A stretch of DNA of 64,000 nt, taken from contig JAGVRJ010000002.1 in the NCBI GenBank assembly GCA_019059635.1, positions 310,001-374,000 on the forward strand, in the 5' to 3' direction. The notes beneath the pieces are model-generated. The model was not told where the DNA came from. It was given only the letters and a program-made list of their open reading frames with translations, and did no database searches. Below are positions 35,904-50,408 of this stretch, one piece after another. The position numbers and the translations under genes were made by a program. Source of the stretch: Proales similis. Taxonomy: Eukaryota > Rotifera > Eurotatoria > Ploima > Proalidae. Positions within the stretch are counted from its first letter, which is position 1. The number at the start of each line of letters is the position of its first letter.

Positions 35904-35909
35904 AATAAA
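35904..35909 (+). terminator. Poly(A) signal of RPLP0
   Basis: AATAAA 27 bp after the RPLP0 stop codon; it lies only 36 bp from the opposite-strand signal of EIF3F. Confidence 0.7.
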
Positions 35910-35944
35910 TAAGACCAAAACAAAGCAGCTCTCTTAATTCTGAA

Positions 35945-35950
35945 TTTATT
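35945..35950 (-). terminator. Poly(A) signal of EIF3F
   Basis: TTTATT on the plus strand (AATAAA on the minus strand) 36 bp downstream of the EIF3F stop codon. Confidence 0.6.
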
Positions 35951-35985
35951 TTTAAAACGCTTTGATTTCAACTCGTTTTAAGCGT

Positions 35986-37097
35986 TTAAACGTTTGCAAG
36001 GCGCTCGTTGAGGGCGAGTTGGGCCTTGACCAAACTCGAGAGATAAGAGACCATGAGCAGATCGTTCATCTGGTTGGTCATTATTGTGTCGAACATCTTC
36101 GTGTCAAGTGTGGGCACTGCGTCCATGATCTTCATCAGAGTGCGGCCAATGTTTGAGTCCATCGCTCTCTTTCCGGCCTGCCGCCCAGTCGAATCGTCAA
36201 GTTGGCCGCGCTCGTTGATAAAGCCAAAGCAAAACGGTACTCACCATCACCTGATCAATGTAATCAACGACAGAGTTCAACATCTGAAGAATTTCGTCCA
36301 GAGCAAGCTTAACGTTTATCACGCCCATTCCGGGCTTGACCACTCGCTTCACGCTCTTCACTCCCTCCTCGAGCAGATTGACTGTACAAAGACTTAATTC
36401 AAGTGGCAAAAGTCGCAAAAGTTGACTCTTGCTTACTTGACAAATGCTCCGAGTCGTAGGCGGTGATTTCGGTCGGAATTGGAATGAACATGGTGCCTTG
36501 CTTCGAACCAGGAACGCCGATTTCCATGCTTGACAGCCAGAGTGAGAGAAGGTGTGAGCCTTTGATCATCGGTCGAGAAATTACCTGCCGTAGGTTCTGA
36601 TTTCAGGCCGGTTGTTTTTGAGCGTTGTGTCGACAGTCAAGTGAATCGGCGACCGAGTCTCTCGCGTGTAGTACTCATGAATCAAATAGGAGTTATTCGG
36701 AATATCGAAGCCTGTCGAGAACCTGAGCGCCAATTGAAAGACTGAGAATGAGAAAAACGTAAATTGAGACAGCCGACCATCCGACGATGCTTATTCCTGG
36801 GTTGACCTTTCGCATTGAAATGAGCGAAGTTTTGGCAAAGTCGACATCAATGGCGACCTTGAACGCGAGCCAAAATTAGAGCGGCTGCTGCAGCCAAACT
36901 GAAAAAGTTTATGGAACCTCTTCATCGTCTCGATGAGGCACAACGAAGCAGTCGGTTACTTCAACGTTGCCCTGGATGTTGGTTCCCAGCAAGGTGCCGA
37001 CCACACGGGTCATGCGCTCACTTCTGCGCTCATATGCGTCGATAATGGAGAAGAGAACGGTCGGATGGACCTTCACCTCGGCGGGCAGTGCGCTCAT
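35986..37097 (-). CDS. EIF3F: Eukaryotic translation initiation factor 3 subunit F
   Basis: Six short-intron exons run from ATG at 37097 to TAA at 35986, about 280 residues. An MPN domain starts at once: VKVHPTVLFSIIDAYERR, RVVGTLLGTNIQGNVEVTDCF and VPHRDDEEV. Then come IVGWFSTGFDIPNNSYLIHEYY, PIHLTVDTTLKNNRPEIRTY and GTMFIPIPTEITAY. The C-terminus has NYIDQ-like VVDYIDQVMAGKRAMDSNIGR and LLMVSYLSSLVKAQLALNERL. This is the eIF3f order; eIF3f is a non-catalytic MPN subunit of the cytosolic eIF3 complex. The second intron uses a GTCGGC donor; the donor after DQVM was chosen for its GTGAGT consensus. The gene is head-to-head with SUB1, 224 bp apart. Confidence 0.95.
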
Positions 37098-37321
37098 ACT
37101 TTTCTAAAACTTTAAAAACGCCGTCGAACACGATGTTAACGAAGAAGGCAAGTGCCAATGCGCTCAAACATAGAGCGTGATATCGAAGCTGCTCGCCAGA
37201 GCAGAATATACTTCACTCGTCGCGACAAGTCGAGCGAGCAAGTTCAATGCCAATTTAGCGCCATATTGCATTTGATTTAAAAATAAATTTGACCGTCAAA
37301 ATCACCAATTAGATTGTGAAA
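37098..37321. promoter_or_regulatory. Shared divergent promoter region of EIF3F and SUB1
   Basis: Only 224 bp separates the two start codons, so both promoters must lie in or near it. No TATA box is evident for either direction apart from AT-rich sequence near 37265-37290. The role is inferred from layout. Confidence 0.5.
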
Positions 37322-37978
37322 ATGCCCAAGTCAAAGGAAATGATCGAATCGGAGGACGATTTGAGCAGCGGCGAGGAGGTAGACAAGGCTTCTTTCTCTT
37401 TTATTGATTCAATTGAATAATTCACCAACCCTTATTGCTGCCGACGCTTTCTCCCCTCCGCTGGTCGAGTAGAAGGTGCAGAAGAAAAATGCGAAAAAAG
37501 CGAGACTAGACAGCGAGAAAAAAGAGGAAAAGACCAGAGCGAGCAAAAGAGCCAGCAAACAAGACGAAGAAGAAGAAGAAGACGTCAAGAAAGGCCAGAA
37601 TAAACAAGATGAAGAAGAGAGCAACGGAATGTACACGGTGAGTAGAATTCGAACTGAGACGGTCGTCAGCTGACCTGAATACGGGCGTTTGTTTGAAGCT
37701 TTCCAAAAATCGCTTTGTCAACGTGAGCGAATTCAGAGGAAAGCCGCTGATCAACATCCGCGAGTATTACGAAAGCAACGGAAAGCAATTGCCCGGCAAA
37801 AAAGGTAACACTTATCAACCGATGGCAATTTTTTTTTGTTCGTTTTCAATGTTCCCTCTGTCTCTTGCTGCTTCTGTCTGCCGTTGGCTGGCCAGGCATT
37901 TCGCTCTCATTAGAACAGTGGCAGAATTTGAAGAAGCACATCGACCAAATCGATCGAGACTTGAAGCAGTACAAATAA
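37322..37978 (+). CDS. SUB1: Transcriptional coactivator p15/PC4
   Basis: Four exons: 37322-37378, 37473-37637, 37699-37804 and 37896-37978, phases consistent, 136 residues. The N-terminal half is acidic then Lys/Glu-rich and disordered (MPKSKEMIESEDDLSSGEE). The C-terminal half is the PC4 single-strand DNA-binding fold: LSKNRFVNVSEFRGKPLINI, REYYESNGKQLPGKKGISL and LEQWQNLKKHIDQID. PC4 is a nuclear cofactor of RNA polymerase II and single-stranded DNA. The linker is longer and more charged than in vertebrates, but the DNA-binding domain looks intact. Confidence 0.93.
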
Positions 37979-38498
37979 GGAGGCCGGCCTTAAGTGGACG
38001 AGTGGCCAGAATCTGCTCGTGCTGGCTGAAATTTAAATTTACAAAAATCTATGAATCAATCGACCCAATCAATCCGCCCGAGAAAGAGCCAATTTAGAAT
38101 GAGAGAATCTAAAATTTAATTTAAAATAAAGTCAACGAGAGAGAAAAGGCGTCAAAAATGAAAGTTAAATACGTGCGGCTAGTGAACGGAGACAAACCAG
38201 CACACGTCGATAGAGGGGGGACTGGTTTTGAAAGCGTGCGACGAGCCTCGGCCTGAACGAATAGATGCATTGCAAAGCGGGTTCAAGTTCGGTATTGATG
38301 TTGTCTCTGCTTCGATAATTAAGCTAACTACAAACTAGTCGACGTCACTTATCGCAAACTTGAAAGTTTGCGCTCCTCCATTCGTTCATTCGGTTTTTAG
38401 ACAAACGGACCAGTCGAAACGAATACCGATCGAGCCGATCTTTGCCGAGCATCTTCCTTTCGCATTCACATGCTTCCCATTCATTTAGAGACAGTAAA
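37979..38498. other. Intergenic region SUB1-SSR2
   Basis: About 0.5 kb with SUB1 3' UTR (AATAAA near 38123) and the SSR2 promoter. A TTTAG sits about 26 bp before the SSR2 start and may be a leader splice acceptor. No coding frame is supported. Confidence 0.45.
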
Positions 38499-39275
38499 AT
38501 GATCCGAAACTTGCTCTTTTTGTTCGCCGCTTCGATTGCTTACGTGTCCGCTCTGGACGAGACTGAAGACGCACGTCTCTTGGTCGCCAAGAACATAATC
38601 AACAACTATTTGGTCGAAGGACGCGAGTTCACCATCAGATACGACATTTTCAACATCGGATCTTCGTAATATTCGCCCTTTTTTCTTGTCCGATTCAACT
38701 CCAGTCTGACTGTTGTCCTCCTTTTCTTCCTCGCTTAAAGAGCCGCTTTGAATGTGAAATTGACCGACAAGAACTTTCCGTCCGACCGATTCGACTATGA
38801 GACCGGCTTCAACACTGTTCGATGGGCTCGCATTCCCCCTTCTGGCAACGTTTCACACGTGGCAGTGGTTGTGCCTCGAAGCTTCGGTCCATTCAATCTG
38901 ACTCACGCCGAGGTGAACTACGTGGCCAACGAAAAGACTGGTCTTGGCCAAGTATGAGCTCTTCTGATCCCTCTCTCTCTGTGATCTCTGCAGCGGTCTC
39001 TTACTAAAACTTGCTCTTACAGACAGGCTACTCGACTGAGATCGGCGAGGTCTACATTCTTCGTCAGCGTGACTACAACCGAAAGTTTGCCTCGCACACT
39101 GTAAGTCATTCACTCTTGGTGCTGCTTGCTCTGAATCTGACTTGAAACTGCGATTTAGATCGATTGGCTCTTGTTTGTGATCATGGCCGCACCTTCGATT
39201 GTTTTCCCCTACATGCTCTGGTACAACAGCGCTCGACGCTACCAAGACGCGAGCGGAAAAGCCAAAAAGAACTGA
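38499..39275 (+). CDS. SSR2: Translocon-associated protein subunit beta
   Basis: Four exons: 38499-38665, 38741-38951, 39023-39100 and 39159-39275, phases consistent, 190 residues. The N-terminus is a signal peptide (MIRNLLFLFAASIAYVSA, then LDETED). The luminal domain has FTIRYDIFNIGSSAALNVKL and FGPFNLTHAEVNYV with an N-glycosylation sequon (NLT). The C-terminal membrane helix is WLLFVIMAAPSIVFPYMLWY, followed by a short basic cytosolic tail ending in KAKKN. This is the TRAP-beta architecture and length. TRAP sits in the ER membrane next to Sec61 and helps insertion of some signal peptides. AATAAA is at 39527. Confidence 0.95.
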
Positions 39276-39526
39276 ACTGCCAAAATATTGCCACCGATGA
39301 GAGACAAGAACCGAATTATTCACTTCCAGACCAGACAAGCACACACTGTTGTCTCAAACGCTTACCTCTTCAATTTCGACTTTTCGTTTTGATTGTTGGT
39401 TCATTGCTTAGAACGTTCGCTTCATCCATCCACTCACAGCCACACACAGAAAGACACTCAATTTGAAGTGTCCTCGCACCATTGTCGCCCGTTTCTTTAA
39501 TTTTTAGACTTGCAGCAAAGCGAACG

Positions 39527-39532
39527 AATAAA
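39527..39532 (+). terminator. Poly(A) signal of SSR2
   Basis: AATAAA about 250 bp after the stop codon; the opposite-strand signal of HSD17B4 (TTTATT) lies at 39599-39604. Confidence 0.5.
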
Positions 39533-39694
39533 ACCAAAAAGAATAATTGATTTTGTGTGACTCGGGCAGAGAGATTGGCTTGATTTCGGCTTTCTTGCTT
39601 TATTCGCTCTACTCCCAACTATCCCAAATTCAAAGACTAAAATCGAAAATGTCTATCGTGTCTGGCTGACAGGCTCAATGAATCAAGTGGTTGA

Positions 39695-42662
<2,968 letters not shown>

Positions 42663-43623
42663 ATTCTCAATTTCTGAACAGGAAAAGAACGCAGCTTTAA
42701 ACAATCTAGAATACTACCACTCCCTTCAAAGAGATCACTTCTACGTGACCAGGTCGCCTCTAATTTATGCTTTGTTAAAATCACGTGATCGCATAGACCG
42801 AAAATTGTGGAGGCCTTAATTCGCTTCGCAGGTGAAAGCCGCCGAACAAATTGAGACATCGCATTCAACTCGAACGAGCGTCGATTTCGACAAATCAAGC
42901 AGAGCGAAACAGAGAGGGAGGTAGGCTCAGAGAAACGGGTCGCAAGCGCAATGTGACACAGATGAATAACAAAACCCACGCTAATCTCTCAAAGAGACCA
43001 GCAAATCAAAGTTCTCAATGGATTGTTGCTCGATGCTTGTGATCAAGACTTAAATTAAGAGAAATTTTGGTTGTTCTTGTTTATTGCGATTATTGAATGT
43101 TCGGCTGATCAGGTTTAGGTTTCAAACGGATCGAAAATAGCTTTCTCTTCTTCTTCTTCTTCTACTTGTTTCTCAGCTGTAACCAACGTGGTAGCGAAAG
43201 CAAAATATTGACAGACTGGCAGCTAGAATAAAATGACGAAAAGCAACTAGCTTCTATTGGGATGGTTGAGTCAGAACGGCTCTAACAAAAGGATTTCTAA
43301 CATTCTAGAGAGAGAAGACATAGAAACGGAAGAAAAGCAGTGACCCGTGTGCGGAAAAAGCGAATAGAAATAGAACTCGACTAGACCGATCTCAGCGTAA
43401 AATGAGTAACAATCGCTGTTATTTGGCGACAAGAACATCAGCAACAATATTAGTAGAAAGAAAAAAGTAAATGGTTGGTATGTTGCGGTTTAGATTGCCG
43501 CATGAGGAACAAACGAGACGGATAATTACGGTTACATAAAGCGTTACAAGGTTAAGCATGAGCAACGGCCAATTCTCATCTTTGAATAGAAATAATAAAT
43601 AAATCACTCGCGTGCTAATGCGT
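42663..43623. other. Intergenic region HSD17B4 to Tubby-like
   Basis: About 0.96 kb holding the HSD17B4 promoter side and the 3' region of the Tubby-like gene. A TTC repeat (CTTCTTCTTCTTCTTCT) lies near 43146-43163. No coding frame is supported. Confidence 0.45.
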
Positions 43624-45655
43624 TCATTCGCAGCCAAGCTTGCCGTCAAAGCTGGTCAGGGCGATTCCGAACGCTTGCAGAGCGCACATCGGATATTGAT
43701 AGTCACAGGTGAACACGTCTTCATCTACACGGCCGAACTGCATCACCACATAGTCGACTTGCAAATTTCGGAATTCAATCAGGCAAATTCGAAACCCGCA
43801 GGGCTGGACGCTTACCATCACTTCCGGGTACAATTTGAAAATTCTTTACAGACGCCTGGGTGACTCGGCCGTGAAAGTTCAACACGTACGACTGCGTGTC
43901 TTCGTTCCACACTGGCGATTTGTTGTGAAGCTCGACCAGATTGTTCATGTCTTGTCGCTTCCACTTTTCAACTATTGAGCCGTGTTCCTAATGAATTAGA
44001 CGCGCTTTGAGTGCGAACATCTAGAAAGCTCAGTAAGTTGGCGGCTAGTTACGTTTTTGGGCCTAATCGGCACTCGTTCGTGGTCAATGCTCATGCCCGG
44101 AATGATGACGCTCATTTTTCGCGGCCCCTTAAAGCCGAGTATGTTGGTCTCCTTCAAGTGGCTTGGGTTTGAAAGCTGCGCAGCTCGAGAATGAAAATTT
44201 GAAAATTTACATAAATGACAGCGAACAGCTCACGACGCAGCCGATCGTCGAATATTCCTTTGTTCGGATTGAGGCCGTCGTCGTATAAGGTGAAATGAGT
44301 GCCGAGCAGGTTTGACCTAAGCTTGCCGACGAAATTCTCGCCGTTTCGCGCCAAATCGGTCGGATCGATCGACAGCAAGTAATTAGATGTCTTGCTGCCT
44401 TTGCGCTTGCGGGCGGCCAGGATGAATGCCTTCTTGCCGTTTTCTCGCTCCACGTGCATATAATAGGCCGGAAACATGCCGCGATCGACACCTCGCTTGT
44501 CTCTGGTTATGCGACATTTTATTTGAACGCCCTGCGGTGCTGGCTTCAGCACAAACTCTTTGAGATCAATGCTTATCAAGTCAAGGTATTTGGAATAGTT
44601 CTGTGGCGGAATGGCCTGAGACTTGGGCGAGCCGCGTTCATTCGATGGCGTCTGTGCTCCCGATCGAGCCGACGAGCTTCTCTCTTCTTCGTTTTGAGCG
44701 CGAGTCCAGGACATCGATTTGCCCAACTGGTTCAAATTGGAGCTCGAACTGGACGCTGAACGCTTTGGTTCAACCAGTGAGTCAGCAGCGTCCAGCTCAT
44801 CGTCCGACTCTTGTTTGTGCCGACTGTTGAGCCGTTGAGAGCCGCTACGCGAAATGCTGAGACGGCGCTTTTCGTCGTCGCTCGAATTAGAGCCGCCTCG
44901 GCCGCTTTTTCTGTCGTTTTTCAATTTACTTCGCTGCTTGGCAATTCGATCGGCCAGCGAACTGCCACGGTCGTCGTCAATCTCTTCATATCGATCGTCT
45001 CGGTCTCTTGGCTTTTGATTACGAGCGCTGTACCGCGGCGGGAGTCTTTCCTCTTCAGAGTGTCTGCCCCTATCTTCACGCTCTGGACTTGTGTCGACAA
45101 CAAGCTCCTTGCGACTTGCCGGCGCATTGTCCTCAAGATCTTCGAGCTCTTCCTTTGAGTCGCGCGGTGTCTTGAATTTCTCAATTGTGATGCGCGGCGT
45201 CTCTACGTGAATCGTTCGTGCCGGCTTTTTGAGAGGCTCGTAGCGAGAAAAGCGACTTGAAGACTCGTGAAGGTTATCCAGCTGAAAGCCATGGTTGTCG
45301 AATCCACCTGTTTTGGATTAGTGCGAGATCAACACCCAAGGCGATGAGCCGACTTACCGAATCCAGAGACGCTGCGAGTTGTCGAATAGAATTTGTTGGC
45401 AGTCACTTTTCTGTTCACTTCTTGGTCTCGTTTGCGCTCAAGACGATTCTTGTTTATCATTTCCTACAAGCAGATCAAATTCGCAGTTATGAAAGTCACT
45501 GGATACCGAAAAAAAGAAACAAATGTCAGACCTGCCGCAAGAGCTGTCTGTTATCATAGTCGTCGACCCTAAAGCGGCAGCAGAAATAGATTCAAACTGA
45601 GACAGGAGATGCACAAGCAATCTACTTACGCGCCCGGTAAACTTGTATCGTCCAT
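43624..45655 (-). CDS. Tubby-like protein
   Basis: A short first exon (ATG at 45655, MDDTSLPGA) joins through small introns to a long Ser/Arg/Lys-rich disordered N-terminal region, ending at TGA 43624. The C-terminal tubby beta-barrel has [122 protein letters not shown] and [11 protein letters not shown] at the very end. The KxR-type phosphoinositide-binding residues are retained by eye. Tubby/TULP3 proteins carry receptors into cilia through phosphoinositides and the IFT-A complex. Which of TUB or TULP1-3 it equals is not clear. The N-terminal region has SP/ST sites. Confidence 0.93.
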
Positions 45656-47977
45656 TGGATAACTTCAACGGCTCAGCTCTAAAATATCTGAAGCAAAATA
45701 TTCAACAAATTTCAGCCGAATGCAAAATAAAACGAAAAAAAAAGAGAAAACATGAAAAGAGCCAATGGCTTATCGATTTTTGCCAGCATTTTGTTGGTAA
45801 ATTCCGGCCGCAATGACTCATTCTCATGTCACGTTCTGGGTGTGAAGCAACGGCACAACTCTCGCAACCACCACCCGCCTAGTTGCCTGACTGAAATAAT
45901 CAAGCCTGCCACCAACGATGATGATGGTGCGGTTATATGCCATGAAATGATTGTCGACGTAATCACCATTTTATCAAGAAGAAAAAAAAAAGCCCAACAA
46001 ACATACGGCTTTGAATATTATTAGCAAGTAGGAATGAAAAATCGAGCCAAAGTCGGCATAATTACTTCAACGGACAAGAACTTGCTGGTTGCCAAGGCAT
46101 CTACCTGCTTGACGACCGCCTAATTTTGTTCACAATCTAATTAACTGAATTAGGTGAGGAGAGAGGGACCAGAGAGAGAGAAACTTGCTGCTGCTGCTAC
46201 TGCTACTACTACTGCTACTGCTTAAATAAAAGTACAGTTCGCCGTCTATCAGTCGCTTTTCGCTTCAATACATTTATAATTTATGAAAAGCTCGATTGTA
46301 GGCTCGTTTGCCCGTACTGCTCGAAAAGGCACCTATTCCTCTTCCTTTCTCTCTCTCTCTCTCTCCCACATTCGTTTGATTATTTTCTTTGCGTGCTGGT
46401 ACAACTTTTTAATTAAATCAAATTTGAAAGGAACAAAAACAAAATCGTACCCGGCTCTTTCCCATTTCTCGCTCTCTCCCTCCGCTATCGCTCTCTCTCT
46501 CTCTCTCTTTACAACGCCTCAGATAAGATAGGATACGATTTCACATAAATTCAGTTATTTTAATCGAGATAAAAGCGGTTTTGAGCTGCAGCTTTTATAA
46601 CCAAAGAGCTCATCTCGCAGCTGACTGTATTTAGATAGGCCCACAATCACTTGTTGTGAGGAGCAGTCGCTTGGTAAAGATAAACCAGCAAGTCATTGAT
46701 TTTATTCAACGTGACTCAAAACGACCTTTATGGTGAATCCAGACCATCGCTTTCGGATCTTTTTCAACTCAGGCTCAAAGACGAATCTATTTCGCTGCTT
46801 GACTCCGAGGCAGAGAGAGAGGAAAAGAGAAAAGGCGGATGAGGTGCTGGGAGCTAAAATTGGAACCTAATCAAATAGCAGGAGGCAAGAAAAGGTGTGG
46901 GAAACAGTGGTCGAATAGAGTTTGGCTGCGGATGTTATGCACCGGTACGTGCGGCTCGATATGAAAGAGCAAACAGGCAAAGAGGAGTGAGCAGCTCGAT
47001 GGAAAGAAAGAAAAGGAACGAGTGATAAAATTAAAGACGGACGCCGATTTGCTAAGCTTGCGCGCGGACGAATTAGATTAAAAAGTGAATTGACTCGTTG
47101 CGCGTTTGGCTGTCTTTGATAAACGATCGGCTCGATGCTTATCAATTTGTGGGAGGTATCGATTGAAGGCAAATTAAAGCGAGCCAAGCGACGATTTTTA
47201 CACAATCGCTGGCTGTTTGATATTGGATGGCCTATAAGAGAGAGAGAGGAAAGATCGCCTGCTTGCGTAACACGAGGTTGTGAGATGAGCTCAAGCGAGG
47301 CGGAACGTGGACTCGATCGCTCGCCTCGGGCTGCGCTTTGGCTCGCGAGGCTACTTGATGTCAAGCAGCAAATGGAGATAAGCTGATAGGGGACGGATTA
47401 AGAGAATAGAAGAGCCAGAGAGAGAGAGAGAGTGCGTTCTGAGAGGTGAGCTAATTTATTAAGAATGACTCGACAAATAAGAATCGAATCAAAAATGCTC
47501 AAAGCTGATTGGTTGATCAAGTGTAGAGCGCGACGCTCGATTAAATGCCTAGTCGTTCCTGATTGGCTTTTGACTATTTCTAACCAACGTCTAGCACGGC
47601 CACGCTCCACTCTTATTCCGCCCCACTTTCAAAAAGGCTCGTCGAATCGTTCTATTCACCAACACCCTTATTTAGTCGCTTGTCGTCATGAGCCTTTTCC
47701 CATTCACCGCTATCTGCCTCGGCCGCACGAGTGCTTCTCGTCAGGTCTAAATATTGGCTTCTATTCGTCGACCAAGAGAGACACGGCCAGTTCCGCCCTA
47801 ATTACAGTCTCTTGGATCAAGTGCCGCTCCTGAGCCTTTCTAATTTCACTGTTTACAGATTTCTTCCTTTTTTTTCTATTTCATTCGATTTTTAATTACA
47901 TCTTGGATGAGACGGTCGCGTTCAAATAGCTTGTTGCCATTTTCATTTGCAGATAATCGAAGAGCACGTCACTGGCC
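45656..47977. other. Long gene-poor region upstream of the Sp factor
   Basis: About 2.3 kb, the longest non-coding span between genes here. It has a CTG/CTA-type trinucleotide run at 46185-46222, CT tracts at about 46345-46370 and 46482-46510, and GA tracts near 47230 and 47415-47432. A pyrimidine tract and CAG at about 47942-47952 look like a splice acceptor for an upstream non-coding exon of the Sp gene. Open frames are low-complexity. It probably holds Sp regulatory DNA. Confidence 0.5.
46185..46222. repeat. CTG/CTA trinucleotide microsatellite
   Basis: An imperfect trinucleotide run (TGC and TAC units) about 38 bp long in the intergenic region upstream of the Sp gene. Confidence 0.85.
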
Positions 47978-50408
47978 ATGAATCAGTTGATCGACGCAAA
48001 CGGAAAAATTGCAAGTCCCTGGAAGCGAATGGAAGCGATGGACAAGAGCATTGAGTTAAACGGCGACTTGAACCTGCCGCCGCCGTTCGCCTTGAACTCG
48101 AGCGCGTTCACTGCCGCCTGTCCGGACCCGCCGAGCTATTTCAGCAAAATGGACAACAGCAACACAGCCTATGCTCGTGAAGCATTTGTCGACTCGAGCG
48201 GCGGGCAATTCTACCCGACAGCTCAAGACGCGAGTTATAACCAGAACTTGATGAGCAGAGGAAGCTTCTATTATCAGAGCGCACCGCAGTCTGCCACGTT
48301 CAATCATCCTTGGTTCCCAGTAGCGTCGAGCGAACAGTGGCTTGCTCAGCAGCAGAACAACTACGAGATGCCCGCCAACACATTCCGGCCAGCTCTTGGC
48401 CAAGATGAGATGATCGAAAAGGCACCGACCTACTACGAGGCAAACATTGGTGCAGCTCGCGGGATCTACGGAGCCTCATACGAGAATTACTACGGCCAGC
48501 TCTATGCGACTTCCAGTTCGAATTACATGAGCCGCAGCGACGGGCTCGACAGAAACGAGAGTGCAGGCGGTGTCGGTGTGTACGCCAACAGTCAGAGCTC
48601 GACTGGACTGTTGAAAAGAAAAGGAGCGCCGACAAGCGCCGAAGAATCTCCAGAGCAGAGTGAATTGAATTCAATGAGCGGAGAGCAGAGCGGGTCAGAT
48701 AAAACAGCTGCCAAGTCGCGTAATCGTCCGACCAAGTCGAGAGGCAGCGGCAAGTCACAGTGTGACTGTCCGAATTGTGTAGAGGCCGACCGCTTGGAGC
48801 CAAACAGTGCGAATAAAAAGAAACTGTTGCATAACTGTCATATACCGGGATGCGGCAAGGTTTATAGTAAAACATCTCATCTAAAAGCGCATCTTCGATG
48901 GCACACAGGTTAGTGTCCATTTGGCTATTCTGTTCGCCAGCAGCAAGACATCGCTCCTTGCGCCCTCACAGACTCCTCGACCATTCACGTTTTTATATAA
49001 ACACACGTCTTCACATTCACCACTTGTTTGTTGATCGTGATTCTTCAGCCATTGGTCGTCGTCGTCGTCGTCGTTGTGGTCGTGCGTCGTTTCACCTTAG
49101 ATTCTCTATTTACTTTCATTTGGCGCAAATGAGCGCTCCTCTTTTTATTTTCGCTCGATTTAATATTAACTGGCAAATAATATCGATGTTGAGTCTTGAA
49201 TTCAAAAGCCAAATGGTGGTTTAGTGTTCGTGAGTCGTTTTGTTCGCTTATTAGTTTTTCACAAGCATCAAACGGAGAGGTAGAGAGGAGAGAGAGGCGA
49301 AGAAACACGTTCGGCTATCGACACCGTCATCAAATGAAATCTACTTTTGACCTCCATTCTCTCCTCTTCAATCTGAATTGGCATCAAGAAGCACAGACGA
49401 CGACCATCGCCATCCTCGACCAGTTCATTACATCGCCGCTTTTCCTTCCACGTTGTGTTTTCATTCGCTCAGTTCTCCCTTCAAACAATCGCATCCTTTC
49501 CAAACAGTCTTTAATTCGACTAATAACCTAAATTTCTCTTCGTTTCGTTTTCTTTAATAAATTAGGTGAAAGGCCTTTTTTGTGCAATTATTTGTTTTGT
49601 GGGAAGAGATTCACTAGATCCGACGAGCTGCAAAGACACTTGAAGACACATTCAGGTAAAGCAAATTTAATTCCATTCGCTGATTACTTTGGCCGACTTC
49701 AACTTATGTCGGCTCCTCTCTTCTCTTTCTTCTACGTTCGGCTTTTTACAAAGAGATTCAGAGCAAAGAGAAGAGACTCCTCTCTCCCGCTTGTCTTTTC
49801 TCTCTCTCTCTCTAAATCGGCAATTAATTATAGGCTGTGAGCTAATTCGGTCAATTCTACATTCGCCTGGTGAATTGTGTGAAAATAGCGAGCGGTGCCT
49901 GATAAGGCCAACCAGAGGTCCAATATGAATAGAATGGGCTAATTATAGGGCTTTCTTCAATTCTCTATTGTCCATTCTAAAATCAATTATGAAAGCCGTG
50001 ATCGGCCGATTCGTTGCTTAGGCAATCCCAAATTAGCTACAGCCCGAACCATGTAATTAAATTAGAGCGATTTGTAAAGCTGGTCGTATTACAGTCAAGA
50101 GCGGTGACATTTTTGTGTCTTTTAACTTGATTGACCGATTCAGCTTGTCTCTGATGCGTTTCGCGCATTTCTCCATTGTTCGCACGTCGCTCGTTGGCCG
50201 ATTAATTACCGATTTCAAATCGTTCAGCCACATTGACTTGAAGACTCTATCCATCTCAATTGTTTGTGCTTTCTTTTTTCTAGGTGAAAAGAAATTCGAA
50301 TGTCCGACATGCGGCAAGCGTTTCATGCGCAGCGACCATTTGAGTAAACACGTCAAAATTCACAACACTCCAAAGCCCAACTCGTCTGTTCAATCGGATT
50401 CGAACTAA
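47978..50408 (+). CDS. Sp-family zinc-finger transcription factor with buttonhead box
   Basis: Three coding exons: 47978-48908, 49566-49655 and 50284-50408, phases consistent, 381 residues. The N-terminal 250 residues are Ser/Tyr/Asn/Gln-rich. A buttonhead box reads CDCPNC. Three C2H2 fingers follow: [38 protein letters not shown] and [17 protein letters not shown]. The DNA-contact residues ([27 protein letters not shown]) are those of Sp/KLF factors, and the Btd box makes it Sp rather than KLF. It should bind GC boxes in the nucleus. Introns fall between fingers 1/2 and 2/3 and are 657 and 628 bp, about ten times longer than normal here. An acceptor-like CAG 26 bp before the ATG suggests a 5' UTR exon. 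Confidence 0.95.
48909..49565 (+). other. Unusually long Sp intron 1
   Basis: A 657-bp intron (GTTAGT...TTAG). It contains a GTC/GTT trinucleotide run at about 49054-49078 and several pyrimidine-rich blocks, but no supported coding frame. Length alone suggests regulatory content. Confidence 0.6.
49656..50283 (+). other. Unusually long Sp intron 2
   Basis: A 628-bp intron (GTAAAG...CTAG), AT-rich, with a CT tract near 49798-49816. No coding frame is supported. Confidence 0.6.
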
